The translations under genes were made by a program, and so were the position numbers. From assembly GCF_012641745.1 (NCBI RefSeq), contig NZ_WEHZ01000010.1:88737-152736 (forward strand): 64,000 nt of DNA, in the 5' to 3' direction. This DNA comes from Pseudoalteromonas peptidolytica (GTDB lineage Bacteria > Pseudomonadota > Gammaproteobacteria > Enterobacterales > Alteromonadaceae). The notes under the pieces were generated by a model. That model searched no databases and had not been told where the DNA came from. It saw only the letters and a program-made list of their open reading frames with translations. Positions within the stretch are counted from its first letter, which is position 1. Each line of letters begins with the position of its first letter. Positions 18,851 through 29,526 of this stretch are shown one piece after another.

Positions 18851-19375
18851 ATGACATCAGTATACTTACGTCAGTTGATAGGTGCTCTGGTTGCGACTTT
18901 TCCGTTGTTTAGTGTCGCATCTGTAGATGACAACAATCAGCAAGTGATTGAACGTATAGAAGTCATTGGCGAAAAGCCTCAATATGTCTTGAAGCTCGAA
19001 ATGGAAAGTGCCAAAAAAGACTTTTATGATTTGTACAACAAGTTTGCTTCGGATGATTCATTCAAGACTAAATGTGATAAAAAGCCGCGACATGGCAGCA
19101 AAATAAAATCATTCAAATGCGAAACTCGATTCACAAAGGAAAGTTTTCACAGCCTCACCAAGCAGCACATACAGCTTAATATCCAAGACTTAAAAAACCC
19201 CGCTTATTCTTTAAAGTATCTCTCCATGCCTGATGCTTCAGATGTTCGTTCAGTCACTAACACCAAAAGAAAGGCACAAAAAGCCGACATCCTAACGCAG
19301 ATCAATGAAAACCCAGAGCTAAGAGCGGCATTTGAACGATTTGCCAAAAAGTATGATGCGTATGAAAATCGCTAA
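18851..19375 (+). CDS. Exported protein of unknown function
   Basis: 174 residues from the ATG at 18851, chosen because AAGGAT lies nine bases upstream and a signal peptide follows directly (RQLIGALVATFPLFSVAS). The mature part begins QQVIERIEVIGEKPQYVL, then a charged helical region with two Cys (FKTKCDKKPR, KSFKCETRF) that could form a disulphide, and a Lys/Arg-rich C-terminus. An upstream in-frame extension to 18800 lacks support. No family is recognised. It stands alone, convergent with recD. Confidence 0.75.
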   Translation: MTSVYLRQLIGALVATFPLFSVASVDDNNQQVIERIEVIGEKPQYVLKLEMESAKKDFYDLYNKFASDDSFKTKCDKKPRHGSKIKSFKCETRFTKESFHSLTKQHIQLNIQDLKNPAYSLKYLSMPDASDVRSVTNTKRKAQKADILTQINENPELRAAFERFAKKYDAYENR

Positions 19376-19393
19376 CTAGGCTGATGTAATGGC

Positions 19394-21283
19394 TCATTCC
19401 GTAAACGAGAGTCGCTCCCGAAGGCCACTACTGCGACTCACTGTGCGGTTCATACCACTGAGTAAAACCTTATATTGTGCAACTAATTCAAAGTGTTTTT
19501 TAGCTCGAGTAATACCGGTGTAAATGAGCTGCCGATTAATGCCCTGCTGAGCGCGTTGGATTGGAGGCAAGATCATCGCGGTATGAGCGAACTCAGATCC
19601 TTGAGACTTGTGTATTGTCATTACATAAACTCGGTCAAAGCTCGGTAATCTCGCAGGGTAAAAGCGCCTCACGTTACCTTGTTCATCTATAAAGGAGGCC
19701 TGTAAGTCTCCTTGCTCATCTCGCAGAATAATACCGATATCTCCATTAAAAAGTTTCAGCTGATAATCATTTTGCGTGATCATAATCGGCATACCAACAT
19801 AAAAACGACCTGTAGGCTGGATAAGTCCCATTTGAGCGAGCTTAAGTTCAATTCGGCGATTTAGTTCGTTAACGCCATATGGCCCTTCGCGTACGGCGGC
19901 GAGCAGTTGATAACTGGCAAATTCACTGTGTATATACGCTTCGCTTTGTGAGCTATTAATTGCCTCAAGATAACATTTATAATGTGCTGCTGCACGAGTA
20001 ATAAGCGCATTATAAGCATCGCTATTGAGTTCATGTAGTTGCAGATCAGCAAAGCCTTGCTTAATCACTGCGTCTAATTTTCGTTTATTGTTGCTATTTA
20101 CCGCATATGCCAGTTGGCCAATACCACTATTACTATCGAAACGGTGGCTTTTTTGTAAAAATGCGAGATTGTCCTCAAGCATAAATTGGGCAGGTTCATG
20201 ACCGCCTTTTGGTAACGCTTGCCTACTTAAGCTGGTCAATTTAGTGCTTAGTTCATGGCTATAGTTAGGCACTTGCCCCAGCGTTAAATTCTCACATAAA
20301 TCGCTAAGTACATTGCCTGTATCCACCGATGCCAACTGGTCTTTATCGCCAAGCAGAATCAACCGAGCATGTTTTGGTAACGCATCCACCAGCTTTGCCA
20401 TTAAAGACAAGTCAACCATAGAGGCTTCATCAACAATCAGTACATCCAAGTGTAATGGATTATCTTGATTGTGACGGTAGTGCAAACTATTCGGGATCAC
20501 ACCGAGCAGACGGTGAACCGTTTGCGCTTGCTCTGGAAGTAGCTCGGCTAAATCAGAAGGTAAAGTAAGTCTGGCTTTTGCACCAATAATAGACTCGCTT
20601 AGCCTAGCCGCAGCTTTACCCGTTGGTGCGACGAGTTTAATCGTGAGGGGTGCACGTGCATACAGTGCCTGCAAAATCGCTAATAGCTTAGTGACTGTGG
20701 TCGTTTTGCCAGTTCCGGGACCACCCGTGATCACACAAAAGCGCTTTACAACTGCCAGCGTACAAGCCACTTTTTGCCAGTCAAGCTCGTCTGTTCCCTG
20801 TTGCGGTGGAAAGTAGAAGTCTAACAAGCTGCTGAGTTTTTCTTCATCTAATGTAACCTGAGCTCTTGCTAGTGTCTCAAAATAACCGGCGAGTTTCGCT
20901 TCGTAATTAGCTAAACGAGCCAAATAAAGCTTACTGCCGTAAAGCCTGAGCGGTTTATCCTCACCAATAGCCGGGTGTTGCAAGAGCGCCTGTACTGTCA
21001 TGGTCGTATTTATAAAAGGTGACAATGCTTGGCTGGCATCTTCAACAAGATAGTTCAGCTCAAACGGGTCTTGCAAATTAATCTCTTCGAGCGCTAAACA
21101 ACTATGCTGGCGTGAGTGCGCAATTAACAACAACAAAAAGACATATAAATAATCATCTAGGCGCTGTTCATTCAATAACTTAGCCAGCGCTAAATCGGCT
21201 TTTCCTATACGTTTATGCTCTACTAATAGAGAGATAAAACTATCATGGTCAAAGGCATCAAAGTCCATACTTAATTGACTCAT
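19394..21283 (-). CDS. recD: Exodeoxyribonuclease V alpha subunit RecD
   Basis: 629-residue 5'-3' helicase of RecBCD, which processes double-strand ends and loads RecA at Chi. Walker A is VITGGPGTGKTTTVTKLL, Walker B LIVDEASMVDLSLM, and helicase motif VI is near the C-terminus (QLIYTGITRAKKHFEL). The start overlaps the recB stop as ATGA with a GGAG upstream, so the genes are translationally coupled. Confidence 0.97.
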   Translation of the reverse strand: MSQLSMDFDAFDHDSFISLLVEHKRIGKADLALAKLLNEQRLDDYLYVFLLLLIAHSRQHSCLALEEINLQDPFELNYLVEDASQALSPFINTTMTVQALLQHPAIGEDKPLRLYGSKLYLARLANYEAKLAGYFETLARAQVTLDEEKLSSLLDFYFPPQQGTDELDWQKVACTLAVVKRFCVITGGPGTGKTTTVTKLLAILQALYARAPLTIKLVAPTGKAAARLSESIIGAKARLTLPSDLAELLPEQAQTVHRLLGVIPNSLHYRHNQDNPLHLDVLIVDEASMVDLSLMAKLVDALPKHARLILLGDKDQLASVDTGNVLSDLCENLTLGQVPNYSHELSTKLTSLSRQALPKGGHEPAQFMLEDNLAFLQKSHRFDSNSGIGQLAYAVNSNNKRKLDAVIKQGFADLQLHELNSDAYNALITRAAAHYKCYLEAINSSQSEAYIHSEFASYQLLAAVREGPYGVNELNRRIELKLAQMGLIQPTGRFYVGMPIMITQNDYQLKLFNGDIGIILRDEQGDLQASFIDEQGNVRRFYPARLPSFDRVYVMTIHKSQGSEFAHTAMILPPIQRAQQGINRQLIYTGITRAKKHFELVAQYKVLLSGMNRTVSRSSGLRERLSFTE

Positions 21284-24200
21284 ACCGACTCCTCAAACAA
21301 CGCATCCAATTGTAACACTTGCTCTACACTCAATTGATTAAAGAAAATACCTTGGTTATCTGGAAGCGCGCGCAAAAACAGATAATAGTTCCCACCTAGA
21401 TGCTGCTGCACTTGGTAGTCAGGTAGGCGTTGCTTTAATAATCGGTGCAGCGCAACGGTATAAATCATATATTGTAGATGGTATTGATGAGAGGACATCG
21501 CCGCACTTAAGTTATCATGTTGATAATCGTCTGAACTATCACCTAAATAGTTCGATTTATAATCGAGAATAAAGAATTGCCCTTGCCATTGAAATATCAA
21601 ATCAATAAAGCCTTTTAGCATGCCTTTTACATCATCAAAGTTTAAAAATGACTTTTGCCCGGTAATATCACTCAAGATCTTGTTAAGTTTCATGGCACTG
21701 AGAGGCTTTAAAGGCAAATAGAATTCCATTTCAACGATACAATGTTCTGGTTTAAGCTGAGCAAGTTGTAGTTCAGTATGAGGAAGTAGTGGCGTAGCTA
21801 AGCTACTAGCTATCCACTGCTCTGTAGGAGTTTGCCAGTCATCGGCAATACCATATTTGTCCAACGATTTGGCTACCGCCTCTGTGAGCGTGAGTTTGTC
21901 GTCCCCTTGTGGCACATGCGGTGCTGTAAAATCAATCAGCTCAAAAATTTCGTGCAAGCAGCTTCCAGGTTTTGCCCCTTTTGGAAAAGTATAGGCATTC
22001 TTTTCCCTTTCTTGGCGCTGCTCGGGTAAATCGAGTAAATGGTTTTCATCTACTGCGCCAGCGGGTTTATCACCATGGTGGGTATGATAACTAAGCTGAC
22101 TAAAGCTGGTAGTACGCCAGTGCCTTTCTATGCTACCGGTAAATACTTTGGCAGTCAGTCGCGATGGCGCTTCATTTGCCGAGGTGGTAATAATTTGATT
22201 GGGGTATTGCGCTTGCTCTACCAAAGTGAAGGCCATTGCTGTGTGTGTATCACAAAGCTGTGATAATTCTCTTTGCCATTCATTTTCCGTATCAAACGTC
22301 TGCGCGCCAAATAACACAAAGCCCAGCGCAGTTTTATGAAGCGCCGATTTTTTACTTCTGCCTTGCTGTATGTCGTATAGACCCAATTCACAGTAATGCA
22401 CTGCTCGGGTGAGCGCAACGTAGAGTAAACGAATATCCTCAGCTAAGCGCTCTTGTTCAGCACTTTCTTTCGCTTCCTCACCCGCATCAAGGTCAACAAC
22501 GAGCTTTCCTTCTTGATGGTACACACAGGTATCTGATTCTCGATAGCCCAGCGCAAACGGCATAAAAACAAGAGGATATTCCAGCCCTTTTGAAGCGTGC
22601 ATCGTCACTATCTTGACTAAGTTAGCATCGCTCTCTAGTCGAATTTGACTGCTATCACTTTGCGCATTATTCAATTGTGATAAGAACCAGCGTAACACTC
22701 GACCGCTGCCATCCAACTCCAGCTGCTTATGCTGTAACAGCTCTGCCAAGTGGCGAAAGTCTGTGAGCCAACGCTCAACTTCAATCCCCTTTTGCCGCCA
22801 AACAACAGGAAGCTCACATACGCAAAGCAGGTGCTCTAACATCGCCATCGCACCAGAGCGATACCACAACTGAGTTAACTCACTAAATAGCTGCAAATAA
22901 TGCTGCCACTCTTGTTCGTTAAATTGCAATTCAAATAATGCACGATGCTCAAGGTTAAACAAAGGCCCAGCAAGCACACCTCTAAGGGCAGCCTCATCAT
23001 AGCTACCATGCAGCACTTCTAATAACTGATACAAGGCAGTAGCTAACGGCTGGCTAAACACACTATCTCTGGCAAGATAAACACTGGCAACACCACGCTG
23101 GTTTAAAGCACGTTTCATTAAACTGGCTTCAATACGGTCACGTACCAAAATACAAATATCGGCAGGTACCACTGGCTCTTCACCAATTTTAGCAAGCCCT
23201 GCTTGTCCTTTTTCTATCAAGGCTGCAACTTTCGCAGCAAACGCTTGGCTCAACCCCGCTTGTGCTGCGCTTTTATTGAGAGCTTCATCGCCATTGGGCA
23301 GTGCACTAAAACACAAGGCGGTGTGTTTTTCACCGTTAATGGTAAAGCGTGCATCCTGCGCTTTGCCTTTAGCACTGACTTCAATAAAGGGGATGTCTTG
23401 GTTATAGATAAAGCTGTTTGGGTGACGCGTGAAAATAGTGTTTACCGCAGCCACAACATCACTGTCAGAGCGATAATTGGTGGCTAGCGTAAATTGGTTG
23501 TGACTTGCAATCCCTTTTTTAGCGCCAATGTAGGTGAAAATATCTGCCCCTCGAAAACCATAAATTGCTTGCTTTGGATCGCCAATCATTGTCAGAGCGG
23601 TATGCTCACGCTTGTAAATTTCACTAAAAATACCGTACTGCACAGGATCGGTGTCTTGGAACTCATCGATCATAGCAACAGGATATTGCAGCGCTATCTT
23701 CTCACCCAGAGCTTCACCGCTATCACCTAGCAATGCTTGATGTAACTGTTTCAATAAATCGTCAGGAGAAATTAGTCCATATTCTTCTTTGTGTACACGT
23801 AGCAATGCACTAACCTCAGTTACTGCTTGGCGCACCAAGGCAATATTGAGACCACTACTCACTAAATGATGTAATTCAGCTAAGGTATCAAAATGGCGAA
23901 TGAGTTCATGCTGCAAAGGTGTAGTATTCTTTTTATACTGTTTAGGATCAGCTAAGCTTTCGCTGCCCCACAAACCAAAGGAGTGATTGCTAGAACCAAA
24001 CTCAAACCACCACTGTTCACTATTTACATAGTCTTCAAGGGCTTGTAAATTTGCCTTTCGACCAGGCGCACGATTACCTGCCAAACCTGCATTTTTAAGT
24101 ACGTTAAGATAATCCGCTTTGACTATCTCAGCCTTTAACCAAAGCGCTAGCGTTTGGTACTTTTCGCGCGCGGCAAACACCGCATCTAACGACATCGCAG

Positions 24201-24816
24201 GTTTAATATCAGCGTTTTCTTTGCTAAGTAGTGGCTTGACTTGCTTGGCAAGTGCATAAGGCGTAGCAAATTGTTCGACCACCGCTTGGGTCTTTTCTTC
24301 GTCTAGAGGGTAAACAAAACGCCGCCAATGATCTGCCATTGCAGCTTCAATAAGTTCACTTTCATCAAGAATAAACTCTAGGTTAAATGCCACTTTAGAC
24401 TCAAAAGCATGTTGCTTTAACATTCTTTGACAAAAGCCGTGAATGGTGAAAATCGCTGCTTCATCCATCGATTTAGCCGCCGCATCGAGTAGATCAAAAG
24501 CCCGCTTTTTATCTGTAACTTGAGCTAAAATTGCGGCTATCAAATCATCGTTAACTATTTCACCAAGCAATACATCTCTGGCCTGGATGATACGTTTGCG
24601 CACTCTGTCTTTGATCTCTTGCGTCGCGGCTTCAGTGAAAGTAACCACAAGAATTTGTTCAACACTTAATGGAGTGGTTTGCTCACCCGGTGTGCGCAAA
24701 CCAAGTAAGTAGCGCAGATAAAGGCCCGTGATAGTATAAGTCTTTCCTGTGCCGGCACTGGCTTCAATAAGGTTTAACCCACTCAGCTGCATAGTGACGG
24801 GATTAAGTATTTCCAT
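21280..24816 (-). CDS. recB: Exodeoxyribonuclease V beta subunit RecB
   Basis: 1178 residues: UvrD-like 3'-5' helicase plus C-terminal nuclease. Walker A is LIEASAGTGKTYTITGLYLR, Walker B AMIDEFQDTDPVQYGIF, motif VI RLLYVALTRAVHYCE, and the nuclease site includes FFILDYKSNYLG. Length is close to the E. coli protein (1180). GGAGG precedes the ATG, which lies 14 bp inside the end of recC. Middle gene of recC-recB-recD; no ptrA gene lies between recC and recB, unlike in E. coli. Confidence 0.98.
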   Translation of the reverse strand: MEILNPVTMQLSGLNLIEASAGTGKTYTITGLYLRYLLGLRTPGEQTTPLSVEQILVVTFTEAATQEIKDRVRKRIIQARDVLLGEIVNDDLIAAILAQVTDKKRAFDLLDAAAKSMDEAAIFTIHGFCQRMLKQHAFESKVAFNLEFILDESELIEAAMADHWRRFVYPLDEEKTQAVVEQFATPYALAKQVKPLLSKENADIKPAMSLDAVFAAREKYQTLALWLKAEIVKADYLNVLKNAGLAGNRAPGRKANLQALEDYVNSEQWWFEFGSSNHSFGLWGSESLADPKQYKKNTTPLQHELIRHFDTLAELHHLVSSGLNIALVRQAVTEVSALLRVHKEEYGLISPDDLLKQLHQALLGDSGEALGEKIALQYPVAMIDEFQDTDPVQYGIFSEIYKREHTALTMIGDPKQAIYGFRGADIFTYIGAKKGIASHNQFTLATNYRSDSDVVAAVNTIFTRHPNSFIYNQDIPFIEVSAKGKAQDARFTINGEKHTALCFSALPNGDEALNKSAAQAGLSQAFAAKVAALIEKGQAGLAKIGEEPVVPADICILVRDRIEASLMKRALNQRGVASVYLARDSVFSQPLATALYQLLEVLHGSYDEAALRGVLAGPLFNLEHRALFELQFNEQEWQHYLQLFSELTQLWYRSGAMAMLEHLLCVCELPVVWRQKGIEVERWLTDFRHLAELLQHKQLELDGSGRVLRWFLSQLNNAQSDSSQIRLESDANLVKIVTMHASKGLEYPLVFMPFALGYRESDTCVYHQEGKLVVDLDAGEEAKESAEQERLAEDIRLLYVALTRAVHYCELGLYDIQQGRSKKSALHKTALGFVLFGAQTFDTENEWQRELSQLCDTHTAMAFTLVEQAQYPNQIITTSANEAPSRLTAKVFTGSIERHWRTTSFSQLSYHTHHGDKPAGAVDENHLLDLPEQRQEREKNAYTFPKGAKPGSCLHEIFELIDFTAPHVPQGDDKLTLTEAVAKSLDKYGIADDWQTPTEQWIASSLATPLLPHTELQLAQLKPEHCIVEMEFYLPLKPLSAMKLNKILSDITGQKSFLNFDDVKGMLKGFIDLIFQWQGQFFILDYKSNYLGDSSDDYQHDNLSAAMSSHQYHLQYMIYTVALHRLLKQRLPDYQVQQHLGGNYYLFLRALPDNQGIFFNQLSVEQVLQLDALFEESV

Positions 24817-27800
24817 GAGCCACCTCCGTTGCAGTCTTTAATATCGGCTCAAGTAGAGCGAGGCTTAGTTCACAAAAGCGCAACTCATGAGTAGAGAGAT
24901 CATTAAAGCAAAGCTGTACATAGGGATCCTCCCCCTCGCCACGACCAATATATTGCGGCTTAAATTTACTCGCTGCTTTTTTGAGGTCTTGTGTTTTGGC
25001 AAACTCCATGCTGGTATTTGCAAAAAAAGGAACTGGTTCGCTAAGCGCTTGTTTATAAAACGCTAGCCACTGTTGTAGATATTCAAGTGATTGCTGCTGT
25101 CCCTGCACAGCAAATTTAATGCTCTGATCTAGACCCACAATATAAGTCGTCACTTCCTGCCCTATCGCACAAGCAGCACAGTGGTTTAGAAAGCCCTTAA
25201 TCAAATCTTTAGCCTTAATACTGGCGCTGCGGTAATACACTTGGCGATTTTCATATAAACTATCGAGCCATCCCACTACAATATGACTATCGAGGTGCAA
25301 CTTGAGCTCAATGGGCTCTTTAGCTTCACAGAGTAAAGGAGTCAGTACTCTCGTCATAGGCTCAATACGCATCAAAAGCCCATCTAACTGAAGTTTACCT
25401 ATGTTCGCTTGTGGTAATGACCCCCGCTGCAAAATTTGCTCAATATTGAGAGGTTTTTGTCGCAGTTGTGCTTCAAGAACTTCATCCAGATATTGATAGC
25501 GCTCCAAGGCATTTAATGCAAATGGTTCCTCGTCTGGAGCAAGTGCCTCTATGGGCTTTAGTTTTACACCAAGAGATTGCTGATAAAATAACTTTTGTGG
25601 TTCGCAGACTCCGCGTAGCAAATCACTAAACTCAATTTCGGTATCCAGCGGCACCTCAAGCGGCGCGTCCTCAGTCTTATTTTCAATCGCTGTATGTTGC
25701 CATAACCAGGTTTTATTATAACTTTGCAGCGAACCGGCTTTAAAATGTTCGGGATTGAATGGTTGCAATGGCAGCTGTTGCGTTAATCTAGATACGACAG
25801 GCTGCTCAGACGTATCCTCAAAATAAAAGCTACGCGCCAGATACTCAGCCAATTCACTGACCAATACTGAGGGCACTTGCACTTCATTATTGAAGCATGA
25901 CCGACCGATATAACTGATATAGAGATTTTCTCTAGCACTTAGTAGCGCCTCCAAAAATAGATATCTGTCATCTAACTTTCGCGAGCGGTCACCTTTTCTT
26001 CGTGTTGAATGAGCAACTAAATCAAAGCCTATGGGCTGCACCGTGCGGGGATAGTCCGCATCATTTAATCCAAGCATGCAAACCACTTTAAATGGAATTG
26101 CCCGCATCGGCATCAGTGTACAAAAATTAATAGCGCCAGCTAAAAAGCGTTGTCCTACTCCCTTCTCTTTTACACCTTGTTTGACCAAGTAAGCCAATAT
26201 CTTTGCCGACACAGGCTCTTGAATATCACCATTCTCAAAATGCTTTTCAATATTTTCGATGATCTGTTCAAGCTTGAGCAAATCCCAACTCTGCTCTGAC
26301 TCAGCAAAATAAAATAGTGCCATTGCTTGACGCAAAATGGTGGCAAAATGCGCTAACGTTTGCTCCTTACTCAGGGCTTGCTTCAACCATATCAAAGCAT
26401 CAATAAAACCGATCAGCTTGTTTAGCACAGCCACCGACATGCCTTCAACTTCATCAGCTGGGTAAATTGACGCAAACGAGGTAAGCTCGTCGTTAGTCGC
26501 AACACCTAAAAGCAATCTGTTTAGACCATGTTGCCATGTGTTTAACGATATTTTAGGCAGCCCATACTCATACTTATGCTGCTCGTTCAAGCCCCACTTT
26601 ACGTTCACCTGCTCAAGCCAATAGCGGATCAAGTCAAATTCATGTGCTTCTAGGTCAAACTGCTCCGCAATCGGTGCCACCCCCAACAAATCTAAAATGT
26701 CAGACACACAAAAGCGATTATGAGTTAGGTCGGTTAAAGTAACAAAGGATGTAAGTATAGGTCGCTCTTGTTCAATCGCTAAATCCGAGATCGCGTATGG
26801 AATGCGAATTGCTTCATCCGTACTATCAAAAACAGCTTTAATGAAGGGTGAGTAGGCACCAACATCAGGCATCATTACGATTACATCTTTGGGGGTAAGT
26901 GTTGGGTGTTGCTCAAAAAGATTCAGTAAATAATCATGTAACCGTTCCACTTCACGCAGTGGAGTATGGCAATCTTGAAATACTAAAGTGCGGTCATGCG
27001 CTGGAATTGGTAATTTGCCTTCTTCAGAGACAAACCAGTTTGGATCGGCAGTTAATGATTCACCCTTAAATGCCAATTGGTAAATTTCTCGCTGTACCAG
27101 ACCCAACAGATGATCGTTAAATTCACAATCAAAGCCATCAATCCAACTCGCGTCTAACTGTAGTAGCTGTTCAAAGTAATCTCGCCCCAGTTTCCCCCAC
27201 GACGATAATAGCGGATTACCAATGTAATAATACTCACCATCTTTCGCTTCAAGCTCAGGCATTTTGGCATATTTTGCTGCAACTTTGGCCTGTGTTTTTT
27301 CATCAACCAAATCCCCCCAATAATGTTCACTGGGATTGAAAAAAAACAAAAATACATTGGTTTTCTTACCAAGCGCTTGGAAGATCTCTAGCTGGCTTGT
27401 CGCAATGGCCGACAGTCCAAAAATACAGATCCGCTCTGGGAGTTGCTCTGCTTCAATGTGATCCAATGCCTGTAACAATTGCTCATGCATGTTAGCGCGA
27501 TGATATGGGCTTTGCTCAAGCTTAGTCACGTGATTTACCAAGCGCCGCCAAAGATGTGGCTGCCAAGGTGCAATAGCAGCCACATCAACGTCTAGGAGAC
27601 TATCGTGACCTTGTTCCCAAAGCTCTATCCACTCAGGTCTGTACATCAAATATTGGTCAAATACGTCAGCAATTTTTTCGCATAACGCAAATAGTTTGAT
27701 TCCTGAAGGGTCTTCCCCCAAATAGCGTTTTAACGCAACGTAATTTGGGTTGTCAATGCAAGTAGGTAATATCGTAAAAAGCTTCCAAGCCATGTTACCT

Positions 27801-28075
27801 TTATTAAACGCGGACTCACTTGGCACATCGTCGATAAAACGTTGATATAACTTCCAAATAAAACTGGAGGGTAAAGGAAAATCTACTTGTGCGCTGATCC
27901 CCAAGTGCTGACTCATACCAAGTTTTAACCACTCGGACATACCCGGAGACTGTACCAATACAGTTTCTTTGGCAAAAGGATTGGTAAGCGGAGCGGATTT
28001 TATCAACGTGCAGAGTTGCGCCTGCAAGATTTCCATTCGGTTTGATTGAATGATGTGTAACATGTTGTCTGCCAT
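24803..28075 (-). CDS. recC: Exodeoxyribonuclease V gamma subunit RecC
   Basis: 1090 residues; the Chi-recognising, helicase-dead scaffold of RecBCD. Diagnostic stretches: VQSPGMSEWLKLGMSQHLGI, DFPLPSSFIWKLYQRF, CMLGLNDADYPR, and FDLVAHSTRRKGDRSRKLDD. Two nearby start codons are possible (28075 and four codons later); neither has a clear ribosome site. First gene of the recCBD operon; a weak hairpin lies upstream between it and the diguanylate cyclase gene. Confidence 0.97.
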   Translation of the reverse strand: MADNMLHIIQSNRMEILQAQLCTLIKSAPLTNPFAKETVLVQSPGMSEWLKLGMSQHLGISAQVDFPLPSSFIWKLYQRFIDDVPSESAFNKGNMAWKLFTILPTCIDNPNYVALKRYLGEDPSGIKLFALCEKIADVFDQYLMYRPEWIELWEQGHDSLLDVDVAAIAPWQPHLWRRLVNHVTKLEQSPYHRANMHEQLLQALDHIEAEQLPERICIFGLSAIATSQLEIFQALGKKTNVFLFFFNPSEHYWGDLVDEKTQAKVAAKYAKMPELEAKDGEYYYIGNPLLSSWGKLGRDYFEQLLQLDASWIDGFDCEFNDHLLGLVQREIYQLAFKGESLTADPNWFVSEEGKLPIPAHDRTLVFQDCHTPLREVERLHDYLLNLFEQHPTLTPKDVIVMMPDVGAYSPFIKAVFDSTDEAIRIPYAISDLAIEQERPILTSFVTLTDLTHNRFCVSDILDLLGVAPIAEQFDLEAHEFDLIRYWLEQVNVKWGLNEQHKYEYGLPKISLNTWQHGLNRLLLGVATNDELTSFASIYPADEVEGMSVAVLNKLIGFIDALIWLKQALSKEQTLAHFATILRQAMALFYFAESEQSWDLLKLEQIIENIEKHFENGDIQEPVSAKILAYLVKQGVKEKGVGQRFLAGAINFCTLMPMRAIPFKVVCMLGLNDADYPRTVQPIGFDLVAHSTRRKGDRSRKLDDRYLFLEALLSARENLYISYIGRSCFNNEVQVPSVLVSELAEYLARSFYFEDTSEQPVVSRLTQQLPLQPFNPEHFKAGSLQSYNKTWLWQHTAIENKTEDAPLEVPLDTEIEFSDLLRGVCEPQKLFYQQSLGVKLKPIEALAPDEEPFALNALERYQYLDEVLEAQLRQKPLNIEQILQRGSLPQANIGKLQLDGLLMRIEPMTRVLTPLLCEAKEPIELKLHLDSHIVVGWLDSLYENRQVYYRSASIKAKDLIKGFLNHCAACAIGQEVTTYIVGLDQSIKFAVQGQQQSLEYLQQWLAFYKQALSEPVPFFANTSMEFAKTQDLKKAASKFKPQYIGRGEGEDPYVQLCFNDLSTHELRFCELSLALLEPILKTATEVAHGNT

Positions 28076-28195
28076 GCAGTTTAACGCTAGGTTAAGTGTA
28101 TCTGAATCTCCCTGTGAGCGGTAGTAATAGCACCTTTTAGGCTGTTAGGTGCATATAAAAACGACATACTCAATGCTTTATACTATTAAGAGTCA

Positions 28196-29236
28196 CTAGA
28201 ACAGATCAATATCCGTGTTACCTTCTGGTATTTCTATTTTATGCTCTGAAAGAAGTGCTTCATAAAAACATAGCATGTCACGCCCATTTTCTTTAGCGTA
28301 ATATAATGCTTTATCCGCATTTTCTAAGACCGTAATGGGAAAGTCATAAGGGCTTATTCGAGACATGCCAACGCTTACTGTTAGCTTTTTCACGAACGGA
28401 AAATGTGTACTTCTGACAAGATCCATAAACTCGTCCATTTTCGCTTTTATCGAGTCATAATCGGTCGGTTCAAATACCAGCACAAACTCTTCACCACCGA
28501 AACGAAAAAGTAAATCAGTAGAGCGAAAAAACTGGCGCATACGCTGAGCAAGCAAAAGCAAGACTTCATCTCCGCATACATGACCGTAGTTATCATTCAC
28601 TTTTTTAAAGTGGTCAATGTCCATTATCGCAAGCCAAGATGTCGCCCCTTTATGAATTGAGCGCACGTCACCATGCCATACGGTTTTATGCTGCTTTATA
28701 ACTTGCTTTTCAATGAGCTGCTTTATGCGCTTTTCAAAGGTTTGACGATTGAGTAGACCTGTCAGCTTGTCTCTCTCGTTTTCATGAAGAATAGTGAGGT
28801 AGTTTTCGAAAATACGGCAAAACGCATTCAATAGAACCTGATCAGAACTCGACAGACCGTTACTCACTACGGCAATGGCACCGACGGGCTTATCGAGCAG
28901 ACTAATAGGCACCCAGCGACGCTCGGTACCGTCCTTTGCCTGCACTGTGATAATACATGCTGACTGCAAACAAGAAATAAGCTCTTTATCAGGCTCTTTT
29001 ATCAAGCTTCTTTCTTCCCAATCAAACTCTTTATCAGAGAGCTTTCTCAGCAATAAGCTTCTTTCTATTGTTATCTCACCAGGTACAAGTAGGTCTTTAA
29101 AAACAGCGACCTCTTCACACCCTATAAACTCTTGAATGGTTGATACCAAGCTATATTCGAGAGAATCAACATCTCGCGTTTTTGTGATTTTGATAACTGA
29201 ATTAAGTAAATCTTCTTGCATGTTTGGCGCACTCAC
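28196..29236 (-). CDS. Diguanylate cyclase with N-terminal GAF-like domain
   Basis: 346 residues, no membrane segment. The N-terminal half (about 10-155) looks like a GAF sensor. The C-terminal GGDEF domain (about 165-335) has the active-site FGGEEF and an intact inhibitory site RSTD five residues earlier, so it should make cyclic di-GMP and be product-inhibited. MDIDHFKKVNDNYGH is the metal-binding segment. Start is ambiguous: GTG at 29236 or ATG five codons on, neither with a strong ribosome site. No EAL partner nearby; probably a separate unit from recC. Confidence 0.92.
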   Translation of the reverse strand: MSAPNMQEDLLNSVIKITKTRDVDSLEYSLVSTIQEFIGCEEVAVFKDLLVPGEITIERSLLLRKLSDKEFDWEERSLIKEPDKELISCLQSACIITVQAKDGTERRWVPISLLDKPVGAIAVVSNGLSSSDQVLLNAFCRIFENYLTILHENERDKLTGLLNRQTFEKRIKQLIEKQVIKQHKTVWHGDVRSIHKGATSWLAIMDIDHFKKVNDNYGHVCGDEVLLLLAQRMRQFFRSTDLLFRFGGEEFVLVFEPTDYDSIKAKMDEFMDLVRSTHFPFVKKLTVSVGMSRISPYDFPITVLENADKALYYAKENGRDMLCFYEALLSEHKIEIPEGNTDIDLF

Positions 29237-29453
29237 AACTACTCTGCTTGCGTATTATTACATAACTGGTGAACAAATAAACCGAAAAATACGCCTTTAT
29301 TCGTACCAATGTTAATAATAAAGCTCTAAGCAGTTGAATAATGATTAGCAAAATATTGAGTTAACAGCCTACCTCACTCAAAAAAACAGAGCTCCTATAT
29401 TTAATACCATAGGTGATAGCATGTCGGATATGCGTTAAGCTTATGCCACAAAT

Positions 29454-29488
29454 AAAAAAATGCCAAACGTAAGGGTTCGACATTTTTA
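29454..29488 (-). terminator. Possible terminator of the Old Yellow Enzyme gene
   Basis: AAAAATG (29456-29462) and CATTTTT (29481-29487) as outer arms with partly pairing AAAC/GTTC inside, 38 bases past the minus-strand stop codon. Imperfect stem. Confidence 0.45.
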
Positions 29489-29526
29489 GAGTTGATTCCT
29501 TTTTATTGACGAAAATCGTCGCCTCT

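Noticed and set aside
28130..28152. GCACCT/AGGTGC hairpin between the diguanylate cyclase and recC
   Set aside because: Six-base stem with an 11-base loop and no T run; too weak to list as a terminator.
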